From assembly GCA_023512835.1 (NCBI GenBank), contig CM042088.1, positions 36,101,664 to 36,165,663 on the forward strand: a DNA stretch of 64,000 nt, written 5' to 3'. This document shows, piece after piece, positions 46,193 to 56,397 of this stretch. Positions within the stretch are counted from its first letter, which is position 1; every line of letters begins with the position of its first letter. Source of the stretch: Taxillus chinensis (lineage: Eukaryota; Streptophyta; Magnoliopsida; Santalales; Loranthaceae). A program made the position numbers and the translations under genes. A model generated the notes under the pieces. It did no database searches. It saw only the letters and a program-made list of their open reading frames with translations, and was not told the origin of the DNA.

Positions 46193-47944
46193 ATGATCCA
46201 ATCGCTGAATCGGAGAAACCCATTTGTTCTCAGATGCATGCTTCTTGATCTCCATCAGAACATCCTTAATTTTTCCAAACCTCGAACTTTACAACCATTC
46301 CTCGGCGTGGGCGAAAACCCTAGATTTTACGTTACCAAAATGGCCGTACAATCCGACGAATCCGAGGACTCTGGCGTGCCGGCGCGGCCTGCCCGTCGAA
46401 TCAGTGCTTTTGCCCGGTCCAAAGCTCAGGCAGCTTTACTAGATTACTTGCATTCTACGAGATGCGTCCCATTTGACCATGCTGAGCATATGAGCACACA
46501 TTCCCCACATTTTCTCAAGAAAATCCTAACAAAACTCCAAGATTTTTCCCGAAATACGGATGTGCAACACTCCATTGCCCGGCTGTTGCGGTACCACCCC
46601 GTCAACGAATTCGAACCCTTCTTCGAGAGTTCAGGTTTGAAGCCTCGTGAGTTTGGTCCTATTCTTCCTCTCCTGCCGGTTTTTATGATTGATGTTCCTA
46701 TGTTGCTTGAGAATTACAGTGTCCTGTGTAACTACGGCGTCGCGCGAGATAGGATTGGGAAGATATACATGGAAGCAGCTGAGATTTTTCAGTATGGTCA
46801 TGGGGTTTTAGAATTGGAACTCGCAGCCCTTGAAGGAGTACTGGGTTCCAGTTCATCTTCTGTAATCGCTGCAGTTCAGCGTAGCCCTCATATTTTGATT
46901 CGCAATGTTCATGTTCCGGCTCTTAGTGTGTGGAGAGAACTAAAGGCTCTGGGTATTGATTGCAGTTCGATGGAGTCATATTTTTTGAAGGGGAATTTTT
47001 ATAACTGGCCCCAAATACTTAAGCTGATAAGATTGTTTAAAGAAATTTATAGCACCAAGCAGGAATTACAAGGATTAGTAATCCAGCACTGGCGGGTTCT
47101 ATTTGAGGATTCAGGAAATGCTACGTATCGTCTTATTGGGGTTTTGCTAAAATTTGGATGTACGATGGACCAGGTCAAGTTGGTGTTCCTGCAATTCCCA
47201 CAGGTGCTGGTTGGAAAATTTCTGCTGAATATGAGGACATGCATTCATTTTTTTATTGAATTTGATATGGAGGCTGAAGAGATTAAGAGATTGGTTCAAT
47301 CTGATGCTGTGTTACTAGGATCGTGTTCTTTGAAGAAAACCAGCAGTTCGGTTACACTTCAGAAGTCTGGGAGAAAGCGAATTTGTAGAAGCATCAAGGA
47401 AAGCCCTGAAGTATTGAAGAATTGGGTGTTAAAATCAATGGTCGTACCATTAACCAGATTGGAAATGGGCCTAACATCGCTGAAAAAGAGAACTGAGGTT
47501 CTTTTGAATTTGGGATTCATTGAGGACTCACCTGAATTGAAAACAGCACTCAAGCTCTGTCGGGGCAGTGGACAGGAACTTCAGGAGAGACTTGATTGTT
47601 TTTTGAAAGCTGGTTTGGATCGGAGCGATGTTTTGAGGGCCATCAAATTAGCCCCTAACGTTCTCAACCAATCAAAGGAAGCGATTGAAAGAAAATTTGA
47701 TTTTCTTATAAATACTGTGGGTTATCCTATGACGTCTTTACTGGCATATCCTGCATCTATTTGCTTGGCAATTGAGACGATCAAGCATAGGATGGCAGTG
47801 TATGCTTGGCTTAGAGATCAAGGACTTGCAAAACCCAATTTAGCTTTGGCCACTATTGTCACAAAATCACACAAACTTGTAAATCGTCATCCTCAAGGCC
47901 TCAAAGTCTGGGAGGACTTGAAGAAACAAAATTATTCAAAATAA
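46193..47944 (+). CDS. Mitochondrial transcription termination factor (mTERF) family, MTEF18/SHOT1-like
   Basis: An intact intronless gene encoding 583 residues. The first ~50 residues are rich in Arg, Leu, Asn and Ser and poor in acids (MIQSLNRRNPFVLRC..), consistent with a mitochondrial transit peptide. Residues ~138-150 (NEFEPFFESSGLK) and ~172-192 (LENYSVLCNYGVARDRIGKI) match the N-terminal part of plant MTEF18-like proteins. Degenerate ~30-residue mTERF helical repeats follow, with proline-marked turns such as QFPQVLV and KLAPNVLN, and the C-terminus (KFDFLINTVGYPMTSLLAYP) is a typical last repeat. mTERF proteins bind organelle nucleic acids and modulate transcription or RNA processing; Arabidopsis MTEF18 (SHOT1) affects heat tolerance. 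The length is close to that of the family. A Tourist-like element ends ~170 bp upstream. I am sure of the family, less sure of the exact orthologue. Confidence 0.88.
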   Translation: MIQSLNRRNPFVLRCMLLDLHQNILNFSKPRTLQPFLGVGENPRFYVTKMAVQSDESEDSGVPARPARRISAFARSKAQAALLDYLHSTRCVPFDHAEHMSTHSPHFLKKILTKLQDFSRNTDVQHSIARLLRYHPVNEFEPFFESSGLKPREFGPILPLLPVFMIDVPMLLENYSVLCNYGVARDRIGKIYMEAAEIFQYGHGVLELELAALEGVLGSSSSSVIAAVQRSPHILIRNVHVPALSVWRELKALGIDCSSMESYFLKGNFYNWPQILKLIRLFKEIYSTKQELQGLVIQHWRVLFEDSGNATYRLIGVLLKFGCTMDQVKLVFLQFPQVLVGKFLLNMRTCIHFFIEFDMEAEEIKRLVQSDAVLLGSCSLKKTSSSVTLQKSGRKRICRSIKESPEVLKNWVLKSMVVPLTRLEMGLTSLKKRTEVLLNLGFIEDSPELKTALKLCRGSGQELQERLDCFLKAGLDRSDVLRAIKLAPNVLNQSKEAIERKFDFLINTVGYPMTSLLAYPASICLAIETIKHRMAVYAWLRDQGLAKPNLALATIVTKSHKLVNRHPQGLKVWEDLKKQNYSK

Positions 47945-49125
47945 AAAACCATAGCTCGTTGCCTGCAATTTTTTTTACCTGTTGGCATCTTCGTCAGGGA
48001 TGGATTCATAATTTGTAGGACTTCCAATCCCAATGATTTATTAGTTATGATTAAAGGCTGGGCTGGGAAAAGTGATTTGTTCATAATCGAAATTTGACTT
48101 TGGACTACTTTTTTTTTTTTTTTTTCACATAATTGGAGATATAGAAGCTGCGGAGGAGTTTTTGAACCCTTTAACTTATTAATCTTCCATCTCCTGGGCA
48201 TCTATACCTCACCGCTAAAGAATGATCCGTGGGGCTACTTTGGACCACATCAGCTAGCATTAATTTTGCTCTCATTCCTAGTTTTTTATTCTATTGGTTT
48301 AGGAATTAAAAACATAGAATACGTTTGTGTTATCATTCTTGTTCTTAAGATATACCAGATAAATGTGAATGGGGAGTAAAAGGCTCTGTCCTTCTTATTC
48401 TTATTAGTTTTTTTTGGAAAAAAACAAAAGAACAGTAAAAACAACCCGTGCTTTCTGACTCCTCCATTGAAAGACAAGGGGAAGGTGTTTTATATTACGA
48501 GCCCAAACAAGAAACTGGAATAAAATCAAATAGGGCCTGCATTGTCTATTATCATTTTCTGTTACATGTACATTTTTATTGCTTAGACCTCTTAGATATT
48601 GAACCTTGCCATCAACAAACTGTAAATGCATTAGCAAAAATGTATTTCTGACAGCAATATAATGTTGGGTTTTAACAACAATCTAATGATGGTGTACATC
48701 TAATTTACAAAATTGAATGGTTTGCTGTATTTATTTAGGGCATTTTGTTGTAGTAATTAGTACTTACTAAGTATTCCTGCCAATGTATACCGTTGTACTC
48801 ATAGAATCATCTCTCTAGTACTCACAAAAACATCTTGTGCTGAAGGGCTTCAAGGTTGAGTAGTCTCCAAGGCATAATATGAAGAATTCTCATTCAAGTG
48901 ACGCATCTTTGATATGCAGGGAGTCTAAACTGTGGCATATTATCGTCTTTGGTATTTGGAAATCATAACAATATGTGGCGCATAGATGATGTAATGGTTT
49001 TAACATAGATAGCCATGCATTTCTTCACGACAGATGTAATTCTTGTATTTGTGAGCTTCAATCTAATCTATTGATATTAACTATAAAATACCAAAATTAG
49101 ATAACTTGTATAAACAAATGATGTT
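47945..49125. other. 3' flank of the mTERF gene
   Basis: Presumed 3' UTR and intergenic DNA. A 17-T run is near 48109. No further gene is recognised; the frames of 60-80 codons here are short and without domain features. Confidence 0.5.
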
Positions 49126-49133
49126 ATTTTTTG

Positions 49134-49539
49134 AGACTTGAATTCAGCAACGTCAGCTCATTATTGTGGTGAGCTGACTTATTTCGGACTTTATTGATAT
49201 TTGTTTCAAAAATAAACCGTTAGATTAAATATTTATATAATATATATTATGCCTGTAAACTTTAAAGGTGATCTAATGGTTAAGTTTTATACAAATTCAA
49301 TTAGAAACAATATGAAGATAAATAAATAAATTTTAATTTATTAAAATTAAAATATTTTTTCTAATTAAATTTGTATAAAACTTAACCGTTAGATCACCTT
49401 TAAATTTTACAGGAATGATATATATTACATGAATATTTAATCTAACGGTAGATTTTTGAAACAAATATCAATAAAATCCAAAATAAGTCAGCTTATCACG
49501 GTGTTAAGCTAATGTTGCTCACCAGCAAATTCAAGTCCC
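49134..49539. mobile_element. Long-hairpin MITE, 406 bp
   Basis: Nearly the whole element is an inverted repeat with arms of about 190 bp: AGACTTGAATT at the left and, inverted, GGGACTTGAATT at the right, then GAGCTGACTTATTT and AAATAAGTCAGCTTAT. ATTTTTTG flanks both sides (49126-49133 and 49540-49547), a perfect but low-complexity 8-bp duplication. Transcribed, it would form a long dsRNA-like stem. Confidence 0.8.
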
Positions 49540-50082
49540 ATTTTTTGTTACTTTTTGTTCATATTAATGAAGCAATTAAATTAATTAATTTGTAACTAAC
49601 GTTGGCTCAGTTTGCATTCCCATTTTTGGAGGTAAAAGAGTTTGGATCACCATAAATAAATGTATGTTTATTTAACCATCACTTATTTGTTCCAAGGAAT
49701 TTTTCATATAATTTATTTGAGTTTTTAATAAATATTATATCAATGGACAAACGAATGGATCAAATGCTTATTCGTTAGAATGTACATTTATTTTATCTTA
49801 TACTTCGAGATTTTTATTTTTATTTTTATTTTTTGAAGTTGATACAATCAGCACCAAATCTGAGTGCAAGTGCCAAAAGTTTTATGGTAAACTAAATTAA
49901 GGCCATTGTGGGCTGCTTCTGGTTGGGAAAGCTACATAGGAAGGGATCGAAGGTTTGTGAATTGGGGAAAATTATTTCCCAATTTATTCTGTCAATTTTA
50001 AAAAAAAGTACGATCCTACAAAAACAAGCATATAATATAGAAAACTCCAAATTGGATAAAAAGAACCTTTGCTATTCTTTAT

Positions 50083-50772
50083 GCTATGTTTGGTGTCCTT
50101 TTTTGTTTTTTGTTTCCAAAACACTATTTTAGAAACTGCATTTAAAAATTGTTTTTGGTAAAATTAAAAACTGTCTTTTTGTTTGACTTGTGTTTTCTGT
50201 AAAACGGAAATTGACAGTGGCATCGGCAAGGGCGGGGGAGATCGGCAGCGGCATCGCGCAGGGGCGGGTGAAGTTGTGCCAGCGGGGTCGCCAGCGGCAT
50301 CGCGCAGGGACGGAGGGGGGAGCCGTTGTCGTCGCCAGCAGGGGAGATCGGCATCGCGCAGGGGCGGGGGAGCTGTTGCCGTCGCCAGCGGGGGAGATCG
50401 GCATCGCGCAGGGGCAGGGGATCCGTTGCCGTCACCATCGAGGGAGATCGGCATCGCACGGGGCGGGGAACCATCGCGGTCGCCATCGCCGGGAGGTGGG
50501 GGAGCCAACGCCATCGCAAGGGGGTGTCGTGGGGGGGGAGGGGAGCCGTCGCAGGGGGGTGGGGGAGGGGACGTCGTTGCAGGGAGTTCGGGATGGTGTG
50601 AACGCCCGAAAACAACAGAAAATACGCTTGAGATGTTTCCGTTTTTCTGAACTCGATACGATATGTTTTCAAAAACAAAAAAAACGCTTGCCAAACAAAA
50701 ATTTTAAGCGTTTTCTGCATTAAAATACAGAAAATGCAAAAAAAAAAAAAAAAATAGCGGTACCAAACATGC
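50083..50772. mobile_element. MITE with TGTTTGGT ends carrying a GC-rich array
   Basis: The left end is GCTATGTTTGGTGTCC; the right end, inverted, is GCATGTTTGGTACCGC. T-rich and A-rich subterminal tracts (GTTTTTTGTTTCCAAAAC and TTTTCAAAAACAAAAAAAAC) mirror each other. The target duplication is not clean (TTCTTTAT and TCTTATAA). Between them lies the 50-bp array. Confidence 0.6.
50215..50600 (+). repeat. GC-rich minisatellite, 50-bp period
   Basis: GATCGGCATCGCGCAGGGGC recurs with exact 50-bp spacing at 50346, 50396 and 50446, with more decayed units on both sides. The array keeps several frames open on both strands (up to 192 codons), which I treat as artefacts. Confidence 0.85.
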
Positions 50773-52440
50773 TCTTATAATCATATATAGACTATTTTTC
50801 TTGCACCCACTTTGGCTCCATTACACTCCAATACAAAACATTAATATAAGAAGTCAAATATACAAGAAAAACTCTTTTGATTTTTGAGATTGGACTAAAC
50901 CGCAACTATAAAGCATACAAAACATGTACTTCAAATATATTAGTATTTAACTATTAATGTAAGAAGTCACATATACAATATTTAAAATGTATTGATTTGG
51001 GATAAGAAGTAGCTTGGTGGTAGATTCCTTTTATAACTACCATCTACTCCTCACTTCTTTCTTCAAAACAATGTGGGACAAAATCTCATTCTTATTTTGA
51101 TTTGCCAAAAGCCAAAATCCACTTTGACTAAATAAAAAGAAATTGTTGCAACTATTATCATCATCTATGATTATCATTGTACTAATAGTCATTTACTAAT
51201 CTAGATAATCATACTTCACCATAAAAAATATATTCACTTAGAGCAACTTTTAAGAACTTTCTTGATATGAACATGTCAATAAAGCTTTGCTAAAATTTAT
51301 GGTAAAATGTTCTTATTTAGTTTTTCAATTAGTTTCATTTGTCGTTGACATTATTTTATCAGATACTTTGCATCATGTTTAACTAATGCCTACAAACTTG
51401 TAGAGCCATTAACAATGTTACAGCCCATCTAGTAGAATGTTAGTTTTGATGTATGGTGTCATATTAATATTTTAAAAAAACTAGGAAGTAACTTGCAATA
51501 TTCTTTTAGGGTGCAGTGCAAAATTTTGATTTAAAAATGATGAATTATGAGCTCAGTCAAGATCCTCTATGGTAACAACTGGGATGTTATAGATTAAAAC
51601 TACGTCGTTTTGTTATTTTTTATTTCAAAATTATGTTGTGTTGGTATAACTTTTTTAAAAAAATTCAAAACAATATAGTCCTTATCAACATTGATATGTG
51701 GAGAATCCGAACTATCAAGGAAGTTGTGGTATATAAGGAATAGAGCAACTTGCGTTTGATAAAGTGTGAAATTGTAGTCTAAAAGCATTAACATTGACAT
51801 TCTTATATGTACAATTTTCTTATAATTTAATGGATATTTTTAGAAATTTAATAAAAATAGTCCTAAATTGACTTTTCTAAAATAAAATTTAAAAATAGAA
51901 AATAAATAATAAATTTCTATATATAAGGAGTCACTATTTATTTTCTAATTTTTTTTAAAATTTGTTAATTTTCTTATACATGTTTGTTTTTAAATGGTTG
52001 TAGTAAATAGAAGAGAGAAAAATTTAAAAATAAAAAAATTAATATAATACTAATTTTAATTATTTTTTCTAATTTTATAAATTTAATTTACTTTTTATTT
52101 TCTTATACAATCACCATAATAGATTTTTTAAATTCAAATAATATTTTATATTTTTTTATTTAATAATAAAAATTTTATAATTTAATATAAAATAAAAATA
52201 AATATTATGAGAAATATAAAAGGGAGAAGATTTTTATATATAATATAACAATTATAGGAATTAAATATTAGTAATAATTATAGTAGTAAATGATGTATCA
52301 TTTTATAAGTTCATAAGAAATCTGTAAGTCGCGAAATTGCAAGTTACCAAGTCGGCAGTCGCAGTATAGTTGTCTCTCCCCCATCATCTCGGCCGAGTCC
52401 TCTGCTAGTCTGGTTTGCTATCGCGCGCGGTTTCGGAGTG
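50773..52440. other. AT-rich intergenic DNA upstream of MIR399
   Basis: No gene. AAAACTACGTCGTTTTG at about 51597-51613 is the core of the palindrome found twice in each LARD LTR. AAAGCATTAACATTGACATTC near 51783 resembles one end of the Tourist-like MITE at 55576. Confidence 0.5.
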
Positions 52441-52447
52441 TCGACGT

Positions 52448-52455
52448 GAATATGC
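52448..52455. promoter_or_regulatory. P1BS motif (PHR1 binding site)
   Basis: GAATATGC fits GNATATNC, the site bound by PHR1-type MYB factors at phosphate-starvation genes. It lies about 310 bp upstream of the MIR399 hairpin and about 165 bp upstream of the likely TATA box. An 8-bp degenerate motif can occur by chance, but the position fits the known control of MIR399 genes. Confidence 0.55.
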
Positions 52456-52609
52456 GATATCAAATCTAATCCAATATCTGAATCTAATTAAACGAAGCGA
52501 CAAAGAACGCACACGAGAGAGAGAGAAGCGACAGACACTTGCATGTGACTTAAATGCATGGGTGGGTGGGTGGGTATGTTCACTATTATTTATTATTTTC
52601 CCTGTAATC

Positions 52610-52622
52610 ACACATATATAAA
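52610..52622 (+). promoter_or_regulatory. Likely TATA box of MIR399
   Basis: CACATATATAAAAC lies about 140 bp upstream of the hairpin, so transcription would start near 52650 and leave a primary transcript with about 110 nt before the stem. Confidence 0.5.
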
Positions 52623-52757
52623 ACAATCCATAAGAGACTCGAGAATAAAAGCCTGTAAATCTCTATACAACGCAACTATTAGATTACAGAATGGAAAACC
52701 AGAAAATAGAATCAGTCTCATTTCAAACACTAGTACTCTATAGTGGTTTCGAAGAGT

Positions 52758-52804
52758 GAATGGCGGGGCAAATCTCCTTTGGCGGACAGAAGTATGTTGG
52801 TGCT

Positions 52805-52865
<61 letters not shown>

Positions 52866-52888
52866 AAAGGAGTATTGCCCTGTCATTC
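52758..52888 (+). ncRNA. MIR399: MIR399 precursor hairpin
   Basis: The 3' arm at 52862-52882 starts TGCCAAAGGAG and ends TTGCCCTG, the miR399 sequence with a TAT centre at positions 12-14. The 5' arm at 52766-52786 (GGGCAAATCTCCTTTGGCGG plus A) is a typical miR399 star. The stem extends beyond the duplex because GAATGGCG at 52758 pairs with the TGTCATTC ending at 52888, using G-U pairs. miR399 is induced by phosphate starvation, moves in phloem and represses PHO2 (UBC24), raising phosphate uptake. The oddity is the terminal loop: it is mostly a (CT)28 microsatellite that runs straight into the first base of the mature strand. The mature arm itself looks intact. Confidence 0.92.
52807..52862 (+). 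repeat. (CT)28 microsatellite forming the MIR399 loop
   Basis: 56 nt of uninterrupted CT. The last T is also the 5' nucleotide of the mature miR399 strand. Confidence 0.95.
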
Positions 52889-54235
52889 CTTAACCCCGCA
52901 TCTTTGTTGCTTGAGACAACAAAGCACGGGTTGTGGCAGAAACCTGGAAGCCGGATTTATACTGCATGATTCGCACCTTAAATTGGATATCTTATATATA
53001 AAGAACACAACAAAGAAAAGAAAAGAAGGAAGGAATGGCCTTATCCTGGTAAAATTCCACTCCGAGTGGGTTCGCTAACCCGTTCAAGGGGAGATATATA
53101 TGGTCCACACATGCACTCACTCTCATTCTCTGCTAGATGGAGAGACTATGGCCCATCAATGTCTTCAATGACCTATAGTCCTTAGGTTTTTATGTAGGGA
53201 CTAGTGCCAGTAGGTTCTAGACAAATAAAAGGAAACGTCCATTTTCCCTCGAGTTAAAAGAGTTCTACTCTACTATATAGTTACCAACAAGAAAGAACAG
53301 AGTTGCCTGTCAAACTATATATCTTTCCTAATTAATTCTAAAATGCATGTAAAACTATGATTATATTGTAATTTATGTAATACCTAATGTCCATATGATC
53401 TTTCTGAATTGTGAAATGCATGTGCATATATAATTATAGTGCAGTAGTTTAATAATTACGAAACTCCATTTTTGTTAGTTTGTTTTTCTCAAAATTAAGT
53501 CAGCACAATTTCAATTAGCTCTCCCGCTGTGGCAGATGCTGATATTTTATTTCAAGATTTCATTTGCAGCATTTGACTTAGAAAATGGCAGCCACAAATT
53601 TTGAGGCAAATATGAGAGCGAGAAGCTGTACTTGGAAGGGATAATAACATATGCTACAGGATCTTCCTAAGTTGTGCCCGCCCTATATGGCATCTTGTTT
53701 TTTTTTTTTGGCGCTCTTGTTTTCTAGCAAGTATCCAATGACCATGTGGAGGTAAAGGCACAGATATTTTATACTTTGGCCTGTAAAGACATGAAACTAG
53801 ATGTTGTGACCCTTCAAAAGAGGAGTTGTAGGTGCTACCAGAACATAATGTGAAATTGAGGCACAGGGAAGAAAACAGATGCACCATCAGTGAAAACGCT
53901 TCTCATATGCCACATCATAAAAATCAATATTAGATCAAAATTTGGTTTTCTTAAGGTGCTGTATTCATAATACATGCCAGCTTCCAGTCTAATAGTACTA
54001 AGTAGTTGTTATGAAGCAATCACTAGTGGAAATTAACATTGTTTTTTGTTGTCAACAATTAAGGGTCATTAACATATTACCCTCTGCAGGTTACTCACAT
54101 TGGCACATTATAAGGAACAAACTGCATATTGTGGCTGGCTTGCCGCACAATTTTCCATATTGCCAGGGTTTTTCTTTTGCGGGTATTGAAAAATGAAAGA
54201 AGCATGGAAAACCAGAAAACGACAATATATCCACG
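52889..54235. other. Downstream flank of MIR399
   Basis: Probably contains the 3' part of the primary transcript (polyadenylation site not determined) and then intergenic DNA. No second miR399-like duplex was seen. Frames of 60-77 codons here have no domain features. Confidence 0.45.
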
Positions 54236-54545
54236 GGTCAGACTCTGTTTGTTTCATGAAAAATGAGTTTTATTCCAAAAATAAATTTCCCATAATTATT
54301 TTACTGGCAAAATAGAATTCTTTTTCATGGTTTGGTTACATATAAAATCTTGGGAAAAAAAATTAAAATGTAATTTTTTAAAGATAAAGAGAAGCATTGG
54401 ACCAAACTTTAGAAAATGATTTTTTTATCTCAAATTCGAAAGTGACTTTCTATAAAAATACACTAGCCAGTAGCCTCAACCAGAAAATGATTTTTTCTTC
54501 TGACCATTTTCCAAACGCTACCAAATGAAATCTCCTTTTGGAAAC
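54236..54545. mobile_element. Candidate MITE with GTTTGTTTCATGAAAAATGA start
   Basis: The left edge CTGTTTGTTTCATGAAAAATG and the right part GACCATTTTCCAAACGCTACC are loosely inverted and fit a common plant family, but no target duplication was identified. Confidence 0.35.
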
Positions 54546-55570
54546 TTAAGATTACGATAGCCTTCATTAGAAAAGGAAAGCCTATTTGAAAACATGAGAT
54601 TTGAGACCACTTCTTTAATCAAAAATAGTTCATCGAAAATTGGGAATCTACGGTTACAATACCCGTTTTCAGGTTATTCGATTAGTTTAGATAATCAACA
54701 AATGTTGTATGTAGAGAAACCATAAAAGGGGAAACCCTATTAAATCAAGAGGTTCAAATAAGTTGTAATCAAACAATTATAAGAAATTCACCATAAAACA
54801 GGTAGAATGTATTTGGGTTCAACATGACTGATGGGATTGGACTAGTAAACCCACGAATTTAACTTAGCACATGGTTTGGCTAGAAACTTTCATGGATATT
54901 AACAATGTAAACAATGAATTAATGACCTTTTTCATGTGCATTAATAACGAGAACTTAAATTATGATATTATGAAGAAAAATAAGATGTACAGCTCGCAGG
55001 AGCGGTGTTAGATTCATGTCAGGCTGCATAAATTTAAAAATAAAATTTTATATTTAATTAAAATATTGAGAGAAAGGAGGGAAAAAAAAACACATACACA
55101 CCCTATCAATACAATAATAATTGAGGGATTGACTACTTGACTTTCTTTCCACTTGAAATTGAATTATGGGTTTATGGGTTTACTTAATATATAGGTGTTG
55201 CGGTGTGCCTCTCAATTTGCGTCGTAATTCATAAATTTGTATGTGCTTTTTCCTTGTTATTTAATTGAAAATTTGATTAATTACAATTTCGATCATTACA
55301 ATTTTGATTTATTTAGGGTTACTCACCGATCACGTGTAGCATGGACTAATAACAATAACTCATATAAATATATACTTTTATTTCAATTTCAACCCTAGTG
55401 CATAAATAAACGCATTAAGTTTTAGAATAACTTATGAAATAATATTAATAATCTCTTCTTTTTCTTTTAAGAACGTAGGAAACGACTCTGTTGATCAACC
55501 TTCCCAGTGATCAAGCTCGTCAAGCATATAATTTATAGGGCGAACACTCCTTTTATTCCACACCGCACAT
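54546..55570. other. AT-rich intergenic DNA
   Basis: Nothing recognised. Confidence 0.45.
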
Positions 55571-55575
55571 GTTTA

Positions 55576-55970
55576 GAACATCAACACTAACTCTTTCAAA
55601 AATATATTTTCTTAAAAATTTAGAAAAAATTTTAAATTTTGGATAAAAAAATATCTTACATTAGGTCCTTCAAACTCTAAAATTTAAAAAATAAAAACAA
55701 AAATAAAAAATGAAGAGAAAATCTCTATATTTAGAGGATCATTATTCATCTTCTAAATATTTTATATTATATTTCTTTATATATGTGCACTTTTGATTGG
55801 TTGTAATAAATGAAAGAGATAAAAAAATAGTAAATATAAAATAAAAATTATAATTTAAAATAATAGAGATAAAGATGGAGAATGAAATGTGGGTAAACAA
55901 AACATATCAAATAATATATTATTTATTCCCTAAAATGGAGATGAAGATTATGAAATTAGTGTGAATACTC
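55576..55970. mobile_element. Tourist-like MITE, 395 bp
   Basis: The left end GAACATCAACACTAACTC and the right end, inverted, GAGTATTCACACTAATTTC are similar. The flanks are TTA (55573-55575) and TAA (55971-55973), both within the TWA target class but not identical. The interior is AT-rich. Confidence 0.5.
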
Positions 55971-56397
55971 TAAGACATGGATAAAATCCACACACTTGAG
56001 TTATTATTTATAGGATATTAATCGACCTGTTTAACTTATTATTTATACGATACTAATAATTCTTTAACATTATGAATAGAATAAAGTAATTGTATTTGGA
56101 CTATTATTTTAATCAAAATATAAATTCAACACATTATTAATTTTAAATCATAATGTTATCAGTATTAATGATGATTAATACTTCTATTAGTAATATTAAT
56201 AATACTTTTTTCCTGTAAAGCCAATAATATTCATAGTAGTAATAATGCATTGAAAAAATTAATAAATAAAATTTGAAATAAACTAAAATGTACATTAGTA
56301 TATATTATTCCATGTCTATCGCTTTAGCTGTTAAGTTCTTTGCACCCTTATTTTTTTTTAAAATTATTTTTACAATAATGCCCTCAAACCCTTCCCA

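Noticed and set aside
50142..50723. Several overlapping frames of 90-192 codons on both strands
   Set aside because: All come from the 50-bp GC-rich minisatellite, which lacks stops in most phases; no domain or normal composition.
52743..53078. 111-codon frame with a Leu-Ser run
   Set aside because: It translates the (CT)28 loop of the MIR399 hairpin; the locus is explained by the microRNA.
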